Positions 12,973 to 27,799 of a stretch of 64,000 nucleotides of DNA are shown in pieces. Numbering within the stretch: the first letter of the stretch is position 1; each line of letters opens with the position of its first letter. Source of the DNA: Rhynochetos jubatus. Its lineage: Eukaryota; Chordata; Aves; Eurypygiformes; Rhynochetidae. Below the pieces are notes generated by a model that was not told the origin of the DNA, did no database searches, and saw only the letters and a list, made by a program, of their open reading frames with translations. The DNA is taken from contig CM050666.1 in the NCBI GenBank assembly GCA_027574665.1, positions 9,734,001 to 9,798,000 of the forward strand. The letters are read 5' to 3'. A program made the translations under genes and the position numbers.

Positions 12973-15900
12973 GGCAAGCTAAACAAGCGGCAGTCGAGAT
13001 GAGAGAGCTATGACAGACACACACGCGGACCAAAACCCCAACAGGCTGCTCGCTAGCTCTGAAGTCGAGCACATGGGAAAGAGAAGAATTTACTTCTTCC
13101 TCAACTGGAATGTTTACATAATTGTCACTTTCAATTGTACATAATTCCCATTCCTAAACATTTGTTTCGCGTCTAGGCCACCATGCATGAAATAAATCCC
13201 TGTACCAGAGCACGGACTGTCTGTGGGCCACACGGTGCTAAGGAGATTGGGTTTCCCGTATTACATTCCAAGAAGGTGTGAACAATGCTTTAGCAGACTT
13301 AAAATAATATCGACCAAACAGATACCCACCCCAGCCAGGATGTGTTTGCCTAGGCAGATTCTTCCACAACCACAAAGCTAAGTAAGTTACTACTTAAGCA
13401 CTAATTAAATACCATTTTTCCCCTTTACTCCACGGAGCACAATGAACACAGGACAAGCACCGCACCACCAACAAATAATTCAGCCTGAAGCTTTACAGTT
13501 GTGCCTTCCCCCACCCCCAATTAAAATTACATGCATTCACTTTGGGTATAGGTTTAATTTTCTCCACATTTAGTGCTGATACCGAGGTGCCCTATTAAAA
13601 AAAAGCCGAGATACTGAAATATCAACACTAATTAGGTCTTGTAGACACACAGACTTAGTGTAGATTTTCTAAACAGCATCCAAGAAGAGTGGGGGCAAGG
13701 GATGAACTTTCAACATTAAAGGGAACAGCAGTAAGTAACTAAGCACCCACATTTGCATTTTTCATTTGAAAATAGAAGCAAACCATTTCAATGACCATAA
13801 TCTTTGTTTCTTTGTTCAGGCTGAACAAAACAGAAAACAAAGATTAAATGCTGTTTAATACAGATTATATTTAAAGTTCATTCAGCTTCAAAGCTTGATA
13901 ATGGAGTATGAGAAGAACTAGGAAGTTTAAGGAAAAATATTCTGTACATCACCACAGAGGTTTTTAGCTTTTAATTCAGCTGCAACCCAAATCTGATCTT
14001 TGTGAAAGGTACCTGCAGCCCCCAGAAAAAAGATATCTGAAAGTTGCTAGTTTGGCAGCAGCGTGGAAAGCACAAGCAACAGGATGTCGGGAAAACCTCC
14101 AGCTTATTTCTGTTCCCTTCACCAGCATCAGGAATACACTGCAAGACACCAGCATTCACTCTTTTCGAAAAGGCTTGATTGCCATGAAGACACAAAGCCA
14201 GCTGATTCCGCCCCCCCTCCACGCTTTTTCATTTCCAGCAGCACACTGGTTAAACAGCACTGCCACAAGCTGCCACTCTTCCCTACAGCATCGTTACCAG
14301 GGGACAGAAGACCCCCACACTCATGTTCTGCTCCCTGCCATCAGAAAGGCCAGCCTTACACCATGATTAACCCCTTCCCAATGCCAAAACATGTATAAGC
14401 ATGCTCCAGTAAAATTGGTAAAATAACCTACCCTTTGTGTTTTTCCCCCCAGGTCTGTATTCTTATTGGCATGCTTTGTGTGTCTGGGTTTACGCTTTAG
14501 GCACAGACTCATTATTCCTACAGTATTCAGCAGAGACTGAGTGAAGAATCACATTTTGCTTATGTTCTGAACCTCGCAAAGGTAATACTAGGAAAAACAC
14601 CAGTGACTTCATCTGCTAAACATTTATAAACAGGGAATGGGAATTTTAACACACACACGCACAACAGGAGAGAGATGTAAAAGAACAAAAATAATTCATC
14701 TATTGCTTGAGACAATAATCTGTTCCTCCTCCTCCTCAGTACTTGCTCCTTTTTGCCCAGGTAAGTGCACAGAAACACTGAAAATTCACCTATCGGTAAT
14801 CAGCAGGAAATCAGAATTAGATAAAAATCCAGCCAAGAAAACCCCAAATGAAGGCAAGGTTTACCTGCTTGCAGGAAACAGCACCAGCAGCTGCCCACTT
14901 CCTAGCCCCAGTGCAGAAGGATGTTCCACATTACAGCATCTCACCACCCTGCACCAGACCATCCCCAGGTGCTGGCCGCGTGGCCACCACTGCAGAGGAT
15001 GGGGGCAAGCAGATGCCCACCCAGCCTGAGGTGACATGGTCAGCAGGGACAGCTGGACCTCTCTGGCTTCCAGCCCCATGGCACCACAACCCGCTGTTGG
15101 TTTTGCTGGGTTTTGCTGCCTGTTTTCATTCACCCTGGGTCTGACACTTCCTGGAAGCTGGACTCCGTTGCGCTGAGGTTTGAGACAGACATTTGGGTTG
15201 ACTCATTTTATTGTAATTCAATGTCACTTGCTTGCTTCCCAATGCCACCATGCACAAATGGGTTGCCTTCTGGTCCTGCTGGTACAGTGCACAAGTCCCT
15301 CATCTCCAAGCGACCACAGTAAGTGGTGGAGGTAAAATCTGTCAACTGCTATGTAAGTGTTAAAAAGAAAGGACCAATCTCTCTGGCAACACACATGAAC
15401 CATTAAATAAACCAAATAATCTGATTTTAGATGAATAGCACATTGTACCTAACACAGACATAAACACCAGCAATTTACATCCTGTCCTTTTTGAAGTCAA
15501 ATTAATATCCTTACAGGTTGTACCGACCTCACAAACATGTAACATGCCCCTGTTTGAGCCACACCTCTTTATGCCAAGCACTACGCTGAGGACATGGTAT
15601 ATGAGTGCAGACCACAGACACATCAGCTAACAGCTCTTTAGTACAGTCACAGCTAGCTGACCTTCAGGCAGAAACTCAGTAACTGATGATGATGACATTC
15701 TTGGCCCCGGATATCTGCAGCATTTATTTTGGCAGTGGGAAAGAAAATCCACTGATATATTTTGACCAGGAAGCACTGATCAGGAAACCAGCAGAGACCT
15801 CACTCCTGTCCAACAGGCAGGCTTGGACACCCTCTCCTGGAAACCCACACATGCCTGCTTCATCCGAGCAACACAACAGATTTCAATAATCAAGAGAAAT

Positions 15901-17134
15901 AAATTTAATATCCTTAAACACAGCTTGCCTCAAAGCTGCAGCACAAAAGCAATACGTGCCTAGAGACCAGGAACCTTGTAAGCCCAGCGATGACTGCCCT
16001 GAGCTCCTCCTGGGCGGAAGAAAACCAGGCAATACGCTCGGAGACTTCACAACCCATTAACGTATTGCTCAGGACACAACACGGCCAAAGATGCACTGTC
16101 TGGAAACAGCTTGTGTAAACTTTGTTTTTTTAAAGAAGACCAACCTCAGAAATAATTCTTGGGAACCTATCAAGAAAACAAACTACATATGCTTGTTTAT
16201 CAGACACATCACCTGGGAGTTTACGTTAGTTTACATAGGCCCCCAACAGAGCAGGTCATAACCTCTGGTTTGGAAATGGCACGTCCTACACCTGCCAAAA
16301 CACAAGCTCATTTTCTAACTGAGGCAATCGGGTTCATGTTAACACAAGGCTCTAGACAACCTCCTATCCAACAGCTCCTAAAAAGATCATCTTTTCTTGC
16401 AAAAAGCCTAAAACTTGTACAGATGACTCCATAACGTGCATGGGAACCTCTTTCTCATTGAGCCCTGCGAGTGCTTTTGCCCAGATGCAGATAAAATTTT
16501 AATTTCTAAGTCATATACCCTATGTGACTTAGCGTCACCCAATGATGTGGAAGAAAAGTCATGAGCTGTATGAAATCAAGTTACAGGCCATGTGCAGCCC
16601 AGAGGCTCTCGTTTCTGTTTCATTAACCCTCTGCCTGATACAAACAGCATTGGAAACATCAGCGCCTTTATCAAAGTCGTCTCAAAACGGTGTTTCTCTA
16701 CACAAATTACATCGACCCCGCAGATGCAGCCATCTCCATAGCAATGGAAAGGATCTGAGAAAGTAGCTCAGCTCCAAACTCCCATCCAGTACCCGCTCCC
16801 CTCGCCACCACACACCAGGGGGCTGCCCAGAGAACGCTAATTGGGCTTGAATAGGATTATCAGTTTGTTTGATGTAATCAACAACATTACCATGTGCCCA
16901 TTATAATGAACGTACAGACATCTGCAGAGTTTGATGGATGAGCTGATAGCAGGCGAGTTATAGAATCCATCTGGTTGGAAAACCATTGTCATTTTCAGCT
17001 AAAAATCATATTAGCAAACTCGTGTCACTACTTGGTACAGTTCAGCTTCATACTACAGTCCCAGAGTAAATGGTATTTTTTTCCTGGAGAGATCTTGCAA
17101 AATACTCAGTAACTTGACACTCATAGCAGTACTT

Positions 17135-17147
17135 GGGGGGGGGGGGG
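17135..17147. repeat. G13 tract followed by a T-rich stretch
   Basis: This is a pure run of 13 G, followed within 30 bases by a T run (about 17,168-17,177). It is simple low-complexity sequence in the intron. Confidence 0.85.
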
Positions 17148-18449
17148 AGTTTGTTTTTCCCCTCTCTTTTTTTTTTAACGTACCAAGTGCTTTAGTTAAC
17201 TGAGAAAAAATGAAGGAGATTTTGCCTATCATGCAACAAAACCTCTCTCGAGATACAGGTCTGTTCTGCATCAGGAGAGTTTCCTAGTGAATGCATGAAC
17301 AAGAGCTTCTGTGAGAAGCAAGATGACAAATCCAGAGCATCGGTAAAGACTGATGAAGCATAGGAAAACTGAAGAAGCCGTAAGCAAGGCCTGTATTTTA
17401 AGCCTAAGAAGAGATGGAGAAGTAAAGCTGGGGAAGATCTCATACTAAATTTACCATAGCAGCAGTACTCAGAGCATAGCACGCTCCACGGGGCATCACG
17501 CTGGGCAGTACGCCCCACGTGAAATACGCTTACACACCACGCGTGAACCTGAGTTGGGGCAGAGGGGAAACGTTTCACTGGAGGTTCACACAGGGACATT
17601 TCAGCTTTGAATGCAAGCTGTCCAAGTGACAACGGGGCCAGAAGACACCAATGCACATACGTGCTACCTGTTATAACACCCAGCCTCGCAGCATGCTGCA
17701 CACACACCAGCCCAAAGCCCATCCCTGGCAGCATCGGACCAAGGCAAGCACATCCGCAGGCCCCAACACATCCAAACAGGGAATGCTGCCGTGGCTCCTA
17801 AGCATCGATGGCGTGAGCAGGTCTCATCCAAGGCTCTCCCATCACCTCCTGCACGAGCCCAGCCTGCATTTCAAGTTACACGTACCAGGTTGAAAGATGA
17901 GAGATGGTTCCCTCAAGTCAGGGGGGGGTGACACGAGTTTCCCCAAGCAGCAAATCCAGCCTCCCAGGTACCCAAGAACGGTAGCAGCAGCTGAGGTGAC
18001 ACAGGCAGCGATGAAAGGACTTGCCCAGCGCTCAGAGAGGAAACTTGTGGCGGAGTCAGAAAGAAAACCCCGTTATCGCGACTTCCGGACCCCTCTGCTA
18101 ACCGCCAGACCACAAAACACTTTTATTGTAGGGTAACATTACAACAAATAGCTATTTTCTGTCAGCACAAAACCCACTTTGCAGTTTTACTTCTAAAAAT
18201 CCATTTTTACTCCAACTCTGTAGAATTGCAAGCCAGCCCTGTGACACGGCATAAACAATTTCTTCCTCCTTTGCATGCCCCAGTTTTATTAAGTAATCCC
18301 CATAAAAGCAATTACTGAGCCTTGGACTGAAAAATAACTAGGAAAAAAAGAGAGAGACAGCAAATTCTGTGTATCTTCATTTGCATACGGATTCCCTCCC
18401 TCCCCCTTTCTAAGGTTTTTGCCATGAGGTCTTTTATGTCTCTTTCAAT

Positions 18450-18469
18450 AATCATATAATTATATGATT
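18450..18469. repeat. Perfect 20-bp AT-rich palindrome
   Basis: The half-site AATCATATAA is followed directly by its exact reverse complement TTATATGATT. It lies in intron 1 and could be a dimeric homeodomain-type binding site or a small cruciform. It may equally be chance in AT-rich DNA. Confidence 0.8.
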
Positions 18470-21400
18470 CCTAAAGTACACGCTGGCAACACTTCAGGGG
18501 ATTTTAGTCATTACAGGTGACAAGACTTTTCTCTCATGTCTAATGCTCGCTAGGATTTCCTTCCACTTCATTCACAGATAAGAGGAAGAACCAAGTGACA
18601 CCCAAACTCCTCTCCCAGGCAGATTTTGGGGGAAATCAGCGCTCTTCCCTCTCCATTATGGATACATGGAAGCGGGCAGAACTGAACTGCAATGAACTTT
18701 AACTAGGACGAAGTATTTTTTCAATTAAGCAGCCCATCATTTTTCCCAGGCACCACATCCAACTATTTTAATGGCTTTCACATTTTTTCTTTAATTTTAC
18801 AATCTGAAAGAAATGCCAAGGTTCCATCAAGGACCAAGAACGACGTAATTCCATTTCTTCCAATGGTTGCAAGTTATTAACAAGCTGTCAAAACACCATA
18901 ATTATTTTATATCAAATCTGACTGATCCATAAACATCTCTTAGCTCATACTATCTTGAGTCTCGCTCCCCCTGAGTGCAAGTATGTGCTCAGGCTAAGTA
19001 GAATGAAGAGGCTGCACGTCCTCTTCGACAGCAGTGGAAGAGACATTTGTGAGCCACCAAAAATCAACAGTAATACTACATTGATCAGCTGATACATCTG
19101 ATGACATTATAAGATTCAATGAAACTTTTTTTCCCCTAAAATTATTTGGGGTTTTTTTAGCTCTTCTGTAGAAATAAGAGCTGCCAGCAAAACTAAAACC
19201 AGCACAAATTGCAGCCTCACAACCAACAGTAGGGGTTAAAGCAATGACCTTGGTGTCCGTCAGCAATAGCCAGAAGCCCTAAATTATCATTTGTTTCCCT
19301 ACTTGGGCTGCACGCTTCCTCCTAACCTAAGCATCTCCTCACTAAGTACAGGCTAGATCAGGGATACGCTAGCATCAGAATAAATCAATCTATATTTAAA
19401 ATTGGAAAAAACCCACCAAACAATTACAGTCATATTTTTATGAAGCTAGAAAGAACATCTGCTGGAGAGGAAGATAATGCAATAAGATCCAACTGCAAAC
19501 ACCATAAACTTCACATTTAGACTACCGGCACAAGTGCACCATATAAACATATATATTTTTTTTTTTTCTGAATGCCTCTCTATCATGAGCTGTAAGAAGA
19601 GAGCAAGGCAAGCTTTGCACAGAGAGGAGCCCAAGCACAGCTCTCCCGGCCTGCCGACAGTGCCCAGCAGTCCCTAAAATAGAACATTTGACTTCAAATT
19701 GCCACGTCTGTGTGGCACAACTATACATAGCCAGTAGAAGATTAAAAAAGCTTTGCTCTGAGCACAAAGGGAGAGACAGGAATGGTGCCATAAGCCCATG
19801 TTTTGCAGCCACTAGCGCAGGGAAATCATTTTGATCCCTTCAATCCCCTTATCCATGCCAACCACTGACCCTGCAGATGCAACTTTTGTTCAAGTTTAGT
19901 CCTTTTTTGGCTTGAAGCAAGACAGCTACAGACGATACACTCTCCATTCATCTTGGATCATGCAAGCACTATGTACATAGCTGCCCCTGCGCTCCTTTTT
20001 ACCAGGTATGCCTGAACTCCAGGTCCAATCACTCACTGCAAAATAATTAAGCTACAAAAATTGACACACACCTATTTACCTGTCATTAGGGCTGGACATA
20101 TCCACTGGCCTGGCTGGGCATGGGGTGGGGGAGCAGTTTGTACCTGCCCAGCTTTCACAACCGCTTGCACCAGTGGAACTGGACCGACAACCACACAGGT
20201 CAGGTCCTGTTTTGTCTAGGCAGCTCGGAAGCTGTTAACCTCCTCCTCCATTTTAAGAATTTGGGATTAATTACAAAGACCAATTCTCCTTTCAACACCT
20301 GAACAGTATTCTTAATAGTTCACTACTTTTGGAAAAGAGACTGTTTTGCAAGGAGCTGGAACAGGGCTGGTAAAATAGTGCTCCAATTCTCTTCTCCATG
20401 CGAGGAGCATGGCTGGAGCGGTCACAGCCCCCGTTGTGCTGAACACAGCAGAGCCAGAAGATATTTCAGCAGCAAGAGTCACTTCACCTACATAAAACTC
20501 TTTTATACCTTTAGCGTGATAAACTGGAGGCATTAAAGGGCAGTGAATTGGAAATTGTTCTCACTTACAGCTGGATGTTCACATACAACTGATACCAAGG
20601 CGCACATCCTCCATACTGTATTTCAAATCTTTATTTTTTAAAAAAAGCAAAGCATCGAGCAGGACACAGTGTTTCAGTTTTGCTGATATTGTTTGCTCTC
20701 AAGCACTTGCTGTGCAGATAAACTACAGGATGTTCCCCGCGACCTGTATCACCAGGACAAACAAGATACTAGAGAAGCTGAAGCAATAAGCACATTTCAG
20801 TAGCACTTTTCCCAGCCAAGGTGCCCACAGTTTTAGGATCTATACGCGGGCAAAGCCCACTAGGTAGAGTTAAGCCTGATGCAGGGGCTGTGCCTGGAGA
20901 ATTCAACATCTCACATCAAGAAACAGCAGGAGAGCAGAGGGATACCAAGAGAAAAAACAAAAAACACCCCAAACCCCTTCTATCAGTGTAACTGTCTTCA
21001 GCCTGGGTATTGTATCTCTCTACCTATATGAATTTTTAAAGAGGTACCGTTGTGCAATACATCAGCTCTTCTGCAGAGCAAGCAGGAATCTATCAAAGAA
21101 AAAGTGAAATATGCCAGGCTGATCTCATCCTACTCAGCTCCCTCCTTCACTCTTATTCTCCCAGAAAGTAACATTGTGATAGTCAGTCTCCTTCTGTGAA
21201 ATAATTGAGATAAACAATAAAAAGTGCATCTCGTTAGCACACTAGGAGGACAGTAAAGTTTTCAGTACTTGCTAGACAAGAAGTCAAATACACTCCTGCA
21301 AGCAAATATTAATTTGGATCCTGTATTATCTACTATTTGGATGAAGTGGAACACATTATATCCCTTGGACTAAAAAAAAAAAAAAATCCATGCAATACAG

Positions 21401-22833
21401 AGTACCTTTATTTCCTAAATATGATAAATTATAATTAATTTTAAAAATTTAATATATCTCCTGAATTTCCCTGTGGCAGTTAGTCCACTTGACACTTCAG
21501 CAAGCCTCATCTTGCATTTTACCCCACGTTTCAGACCGCTGAAGAGAGCAGTTACACTACAGAAAACTATTTTGGAAAACTGGCAAGATACCAAGAGGCC
21601 TTTCAAAAAACCCAGACAGACAGGGTCGAGTGAAGTTTGAGCCAAAACCAGGACCTCAGGTAGGGAGGAAGGTGAGCCCTGAACTCAGCTCAGGGTTTCA
21701 TAGCCCAGCCTCAAGTAAGCAATGGTGGCCCAGGCCAACGAGCATCGCCCCGGCCGGGGGCTGTACATGCCATGCACAGACCACTCCTGTCACACAGCTC
21801 ACCCTCCTCCGAGAAATACACCCATTGATCCTGGCAGGTTTTACTGACGAGATGAACTCCAGCTCCAACAAAAGAGCTGGACCCTTCCCCATCACTGCAG
21901 GGGTTTGCGGGTAACACAGCTCCCCTCGGTGCCTGGCCTGACCGAGCAGATACTTCAGGCTTTCCAGAGCTCGCCCTTCTGTTTTAGCTCTGCATTAACC
22001 ACCACTTATTCCTTGACAACAACAAAAATATCTTAAATACCCGTTTCAGACAAGATGCAAAAAATCAACAGCTAGGAGAACAAATCAATGGAGACTAACA
22101 AGCCTTCGGGAAAACCAAAAGGCATTTAGAGCCTTTACAGCACCATCTAGAAAAATCATTAGCTTTCCTGAGGTTAAAAGCACTTTTTCAAAGGAATAAC
22201 TGGCCATCAGAAACGCTAACTTGATACACCATCACTTGACGATTAAGTAGAAGGGAAAAATACTTAACAATCTAGAAACTTGTGTCAAAACATAAGACTA
22301 TGAGGAAAAATACTAAGCTGCAAAGTACATATACAGAGATACGATGATAAATGAAAAGCTACATAGCTAGGTCAGTGGAACTAGCACAAACCTTTTGGAA
22401 CAGGAAGCTGCAGTTAAATACACTGGTTTTCTTATCAATGAGAGATCAGAGCAACAGTAACAGCACAGTGTACAACACATATGTGAAAACAGCCTTATCA
22501 AGATAACAGCTGAAGAACTTATGGATTCTGTCCAGAAGTCGACTATCACCATTAGGCTTTCTCAACTCTGCTACACTTGTGCAAACAGAAGAGGGACTGA
22601 GATTCAGCACTGGCAGACCTCTGGATACAAACAAAAGTAAGAGTGGGCAAAGCATTAATCTCCTTAGGGCCCGCGACCAGATGCAGCTGGGCCCCGATTC
22701 GGCTCGTAAGCGCAGCATCACCACTTCAACACAGCGTGCTCCAAGTCAAGGTCTGCCTCTTTCCAGCTCAGGGATCTACTTCTGTAGGACGCGTCACTCC
22801 GTGCACATCTGCAAACGGATTCTCCACAAGATT

Positions 22834-22843
22834 CTATAAATAG
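22834..22843. promoter_or_regulatory. Consensus MEF2 site CTATAAATAG
   Basis: This is an exact match to the MEF2 consensus YTAWWWWTAR. It sits in a locally CpG-containing patch (about 22,668-22,860) in intron 1, so an enhancer role is plausible. It could also be read as a TATA element on the plus strand. Function is inferred from the motif alone. Confidence 0.35.
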
Positions 22844-25800
22844 GTTAAACGCTCCTAAAACACCCATAGGCGCACACACACCAGTAAAGTTAAAATTTCC
22901 ATATGGCATTCCAAAGCTGGAATCTGTAAAAATTATAAACAACAGTCAAAAAGAAAACACAACCCCTTGTCTTTCCAACTACTTTGGGAGAACAATTGCT
23001 CTCAAAGATCGCATTCATTAACATTCTGATGAAGTTCCCTTTTAGGGCTGTTTTTCATACTTGAAAGGAACAGCTATGATCAGAGAGAGCCCTCAACTAC
23101 CAACTCACTCATTTAGATTCTCTCGCTCTGATTCACCAATCACCTTCAAGAATAATTAGCAGCTTCGCCTGAACGTAATGAATATACACACATGCTCACA
23201 GACATACCATTCATTTTGGAAAGTGAGAAATCCCCCCTTTTCTCAGCCCGACAGCTTTTGTGACCCCCAGCACGGGAACCATCTCCTGGGCAGCACCATC
23301 GCCTGATGGTTTTCCAGCAGCTGCCCGTCTCGCTGATCACCTCGACTCAGCAGGTCAGGGCAAACTAAGTTTTCAGGTTGTTAACTCCAAAGTCATGTTC
23401 AGTGGCTGGGTATTAAAACAAAGAAAACCAAACAAGCCCACAAAAACACACCACCACTACATGCATATCAGCTGCATGTAACTTGAGTTGGAGCTGGGTT
23501 TATGAAAGAAGATTCAGAGGAAGGAAGGGAAAGGGGAAGTTTTAACTTCTTATGCACAGAAAGAGGCTGCTGCTGGTTGGTCTGTGGGCTTTTCCATTTT
23601 CCCTTTTTCCCTTAATTTAAAATATAGAACTATAATCAAGTCTGTCTTCATGAGAAAGATACTAGTATAGGGGATCTGTAAGTCAAGTCACATGTATCAC
23701 AGAAACAAGACGCAGTATTTTCACATGCCAACTGCCAAAGAAAATGTTGCCACATGAGTTAAATCAAAAACCAGAATGCTTAAAATTCACAACAAAGAGC
23801 TAAAAGAGACTTCATAAAGCCATCCCTCGGTATTAACCTTAACCGCTCATACCCCCAGGTCAACATGAAGGAAGAATGTACGTTTATTTATTCTATGAAG
23901 CACCCTTTATTTACAGGAACACCAGTGGTGAGAATTTTCTTCAGTGGGGAAGGGGAATTCACAATATTTTGAGATCAAAAGAAAAACAAAGGAAAAACCA
24001 CCTTACCTCCCCCAAATGCTTCTACCATTAAGTTCTGCCTAACCATTGAGAAATTTAATTTCCAAGGGGAAGCCCAAAGCTTAGCTAGCCTATTAAACAT
24101 AATCACAGATCACTGTAACATCAAGTGACAAATCAACCTAGAAGAACACAAGAAAGGATCACAACGACCTACCACATATGCAACAAAAGCTCCTTTTAGG
24201 ACTAGAAGTTAAATAAAACTGACGTTCTTAGTTCAGTACCGTCCCCAGGCTGCATACTCGCTTTTATTCGTTCTCCCTCCTCATGAGCATAGAGGGTTTC
24301 AATTCTTATTTATTTTCAAAATACCATCACAGCAGATTTTAAGTATTCCTAAAAAACAAATGTACACTGAAATACAAGTCTCCTCCAAAGGAGGAGAAAA
24401 TCACCTGTTGCAGTCAAGCTCACTAGCGAACACAGCTCCACACCACGCAAAACAACCTTACCATCCCATTTACATGGGCATATATTGCTTTAAAGGAGGT
24501 TTGCCTTAATAATCCCCTTCCCTTGCTGCTGCATCAAATCTGCCAGACATCACCCATGGTCAAAGGCAGCGCTGCGTGGGAAAATACACACAAAACGAAG
24601 AGCATTTTCTCGGTTTTAGCGTTACTGGGATTTACAAAACGCACACCATCGTCAGGGCTGTCCGAGAACCTTGAATACATTGTACTTCAGTACCTGAAAG
24701 AATTCTGCCTGCACTATTCCTTCCAAGGTGGCAACAACCACCCCAGATGCTGAGGTGCATGCGTTCTCCTGCGTGCTGGTAATACAGTAGAAATCAATAA
24801 ATTTCTGGTGGTACTGAAGTATTTTGCAAGAGCATGCAAGGGGACAGTTTTGTAAAGACTCTCTCTATATATATATTTTTTCATTTTTTTAGAAGAGGCA
24901 GAAGTGCTTCCACAGACAGATGTACTTTGGGGTGGCAGAAGTTTAAGGTCACCTTCTCTCCTCGTGCGCCCTATTACCAAGGTTACCGTTTGGTTGATTT
25001 GATAACAAGGCTTATCCCATTTGAAAAGCCCGGAGTTTTCCCCGTCAGCCCTGGAGGGACTGCGCTATCATTTGAATTCTATTTCCTGATAATGTGCTCA
25101 TCATGGTAGAAAATTTCTGCAGGAAGATGAATTTTACTTTCTTCAGTGACAGCTCAGTAGAGACTCTGGGGTTTAATTGGACCTATCTGCTGATGCACAT
25201 TTGACTAAGAGCATGCCCAAGAAAAAAAAAAAAAGAAGATACAGACAAGTCTATGACATTTGTTTTAGAAGCACAGGAAAGCAGATTGCTCATTCATTTT
25301 CAGTTCTGGGTAGACAAAGTAGTTGGTTTTCCTGTTAGGACAACACCCCACAACGATGCTGCAAAAGGCCAAAGAAGAGCCATCATCAAGCTAACGCAAA
25401 TCACCTTCCCGCTCCAGTACCTACACACCTCGGGCTGCTCCAGGACTGCTGGGCTAAACACCCCTCCCGAGCAGAAACCCCTGCTCTCCAAGACAAGGTT
25501 TAATCGCCCTGACACCAGCAGAGACGGCCCAGGCCACCGCCACCACCTCCATGGGAGCACAGGGACCATCTCTGGGACTTTGGGAAGTCGGTTCTACAAG
25601 CGAAACACGCCTGATGTCCACGATGCTATCGAAGCCCAGAGGCCTATGTGGCAGCAGGGGTGGACCGGGGAGAATCAAAGCCCACAAAAAATAGGATCTC
25701 AAAGTCTGAGCCAAAGATGTTAAGAGAACCCAGGGCACATCTGAGATTATTCATTAGCCTGCGCAGAACCCTTCGTCAGCGCAACGCGGATTAATAGATG

Positions 25801-26353
25801 ATACACAAGTGACAGGAAGTCTGAAGTAGGGGGAGCACCCAAAACTTTGCCCACGATTTTACCACGGCGTGTCAAAGAAAGCGGGCGCAGGCACCGGGAT
25901 TGTTCATGTTTAGTGGGAATTCAAGTTACTACACCCGTCAAGCGACTTGTTAGGTGCTTTCTCTCATCAACTCACTTCTTCCCCTCGTACACAAACAAAA
26001 CAAAAATCAAAAGCCAAAGTCTTAGTTTGTCAATGCCCCTCTGAAAATATTGAATTTCCTGCTCTGCTTAACTTAGCTCAGACAAGGCAGGCAGTATTTG
26101 CTCAGCAAATATTGTTTGTAATAAGTTAGACAAGCAATATTTTTTGCCAGCCTATTAACACCAGAAAAATATGTACAGTCAACAAGAGATGAAGAATTTG
26201 TTCAATTACTTCAAAAATGGGAATTACAACCAAGGGATTATTATCCATTTAAACATCTCTTTTCCACAAAATGTCAAACACTAGCCATTTGCTAACAATC
26301 TCCGGAGACAGATAAAGTAACATTTTGGCAATGCAAACACAAACTCCTCGAGT

Positions 26354-26402
26354 CGGGTCGGGGTGGGAGGGGGGAAGGAGGGTAGGAGGGCGGGAGGGGG
26401 AA
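26354..26402. repeat. G-rich purine tract at the edge of the promoter island
   Basis: This is a nearly continuous G/A tract with many GGG runs (GGGTGGGAGGGGGGAAGG and similar), about 420 bases inside intron 1 from the exon 1 donor. It has strong G-quadruplex potential on the plus strand and is C-rich in the FBRSL1 transcript. Confidence 0.8.
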
Positions 26403-26682
26403 GCTCCACCATTCACAATACCGGACCATCCCAACACGCCAGGAATATTTTGCAGCCCTCCGCCAACCAATTAAAACCCCAAACAAACATTTGCCTTGCC
26501 CTAAGTGATAGTTAACACCAGCCGGAGGGGGAGGGGGGCTGGGGAAGGTCGGGGGCTACAGCAAGTTGCCAGCGAGGCTGCGAGCACCCGGGCTGGCTCG
26601 CCACCCTCCTGACCGCAGCCCCGAGATCCCTCCGGGCTGACACCAGGATTAATGCTCATTAATTGCTTATTTGCAAAATTCA

Positions 26683-27180
<498 letters not shown>

Positions 27181-27329
27181 GCGAGAGAAGGCCGGGCGCG
27201 GGGGGGGTGGGGTGGGGGCGGGGGGGAGGCGCGTGGTGGGGGGAAGAGAAAAGTCGCCCCCCTCCAACTCACCGCTTCCCCTCTCCAAACCCCGGAGCCC
27301 TTAAAAAATAATAATAATTAGGGGGAAAA

Positions 27330-27355
27330 AAAATCAACAACAACAACAACAAAAT
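27330..27355. repeat. Short CAA/TTG microsatellite beside an A run
   Basis: About five tandem CAA units (TTG in the FBRSL1 sense) follow an A run inside the CpG island. Together with an upstream TAATAATAAT patch they form an AT-rich break about 200-240 bases upstream of the FBRSL1 start codon. Confidence 0.8.
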
Positions 27356-27799
27356 CCTGCTGTTCAGACCCTCGGATCCAGGGCGATGATAATCCACAGA
27401 GCAAGGCTGGGTGGCGGTGGGGCGAGCGGCACACACACACAAAAAATATTAAATCCACGGAATGACCTTGACAAATTTCCACCCCCCGCCCCCCCCACCC
27501 CCCCAAAAAGCAGAGACGGGAAGAGGAGGGGAGGAAAAAAAAAAAAAAGAGAGGAGGGGGGAATATATCTGGATCAGGACGAGGACACCTCGGATTCACT
27601 CGGCGCGGAAGAGAGAGGCAGATCCAGGAGGCTCGACCCAGCTCGGGATAATCCAGGCGCGGCGCCCCCTCCCCGGGGGCAGCACCGCTCCGGGGCCCCG
27701 CTCCGGCCGCCGTGCACCGCGGCGGGGGGGCCACCGCCGCCGCCGCGCTCGCCGCCCAACTTTCTTGCCGCGGAGCGAGCGAGACAATCCCTGGGCAGC

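Noticed and set aside
16964-17000. Possible reverse CR1 tail (ATAGAATCCATCTGGTTGGA)
   Set aside because: The resemblance to the ATAGAATCATTTAGGTTGGA phrase is brief and does not continue. Better left as unique sequence.
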